A stretch of 64,000 nt of DNA from Streptomyces sp. Edi4. Its GTDB lineage: Bacteria > Actinomycetota > Actinomycetes > Streptomycetales > Streptomycetaceae. Below, piece after piece: positions 63,904-64,000 of this stretch. Numbering within the stretch: position 1 is the first letter of the stretch; each line of letters begins with the position of its first letter. The notes under the pieces are model-generated. The model was not told the origin of the DNA. It made no database searches and worked only from the letters and a program-made list of their open reading frames with translations. The stretch is from NCBI RefSeq assembly GCF_040253615.1, contig NZ_JBEJGY010000004.1, positions 6,386,001 to 6,450,000 on the forward strand, in the 5' to 3' direction. Position numbers and translations under genes: made by a program.

Positions 63904-64000
63904 ATGAGTGCTGCTCCGGAAAAGATTCCCAACGCGGGGAAGAAGGCGAAGGACCTCAACGAGGTCATCCGCTACACCCTGTGGTCTGTCTTCAAGCTGC
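63904..64000 (+). CDS. chdC: Coproheme decarboxylase, 5' part only
   Basis: ATG 63904 begins 4 bases after the hemY stop. The 32 readable residues include KAKDLNEVIRYTLWSVFKL, the N-terminus of ChdC/HemQ proteins as I remember them. ChdC decarboxylates coproheme to haem b, the last step of the pathway. The gene runs off the window end and is not truncated biologically, as far as can be seen. Confidence 0.85.
   Translation, partial: MSAAPEKIPNAGKKAKDLNEVIRYTLWSVFKL

Overview
The window looks like a Streptomyces chromosome. GC content and third-position GC are very high, GTG starts are common, ribosome sites are GGAGG/AAGGAG, and strong GC-rich hairpins close the transcription units. From about 20 kb rightwards, the gene order follows what I remember of the S. 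coelicolor core segment around SCO5998-SCO6042: murA2, acnA, ngcEFG, rok7B7, xylFGH, dxs, an amino-acid permease, fadB/fadA, hemE, hemY and chdC. That synteny is from memory and was not computed.

Left part (1-24 kb) is accessory in character. It opens with a compact phenolic-lipid locus: a UbiA prenyltransferase divergent from a type III PKS, an ICMT-type methyltransferase and a flavoprotein hydroxylase. This set matches srsABC of S. griseus plus the prenyltransferase of the agq cluster of Actinoplanes. Then come a long-form Sua5, a decayed IS701-type transposase, a cold-shock module (cspA, DEAD-box helicase, single CBS-domain protein), a GAF-SpoIIE phosphatase, a MarR/phenolic-acid decarboxylase pair with a clear operator, a desaturase/ferredoxin-reductase operon with a divergent PucR-type regulator, a broken alpha/beta hydrolase, an AA10-like polysaccharide monooxygenase with an internal rather than N-terminal copper histidine, and a secreted serine hydrolase. 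Several gene remnants with frameshifts and gene-poor gaps mark it as a decaying region.

Middle (20-32 kb): an XRE-HTH/MurA fusion and aconitase lie 2.5 kb apart on opposite strands and share an operator-like motif (TTATCTC-N6-GAGAT). acnA also carries two overlapping iron-box-like sites. A frameshifted HAD gene, a minisatellite and a membrane protein lie between them. A MerR-like protein, a TetR-controlled hydrolase/aldo-keto reductase operon and a secreted FG-GAP protein follow.

Sugar block (32-45.6 kb): a secreted GH92 alpha-mannosidase, the NgcEFG transporter for GlcNAc/chitobiose, the ROK regulator Rok7B7 and the XylFGH transporter. Each upstream region has its own palindromic operator candidate (LacI-like, dre-like, and a spaced inverted repeat before xylF). 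The LPMO-like protein, Ngc uptake and the MurA paralogue suggest, by inference only, a theme of chitin/amino-sugar use.

Right part (45.6-64 kb) is housekeeping: dxs, a cationic-amino-acid-type permease, a membrane glycosyltransferase, a propeller-like protein, fatty-acid beta-oxidation (fadA-fadB), RNase D, an orphan LuxR response regulator, a DUF3000 protein, and the coproporphyrin-dependent haem genes hemE, hemY and chdC (cut by the window end) with a CoA-disulfide-reductase-like flavoprotein inserted. A roughly 150-bp tandem repeat (3.5 units) lies between fadA and the RNase D gene. I saw no tRNA, rRNA or CRISPR array.
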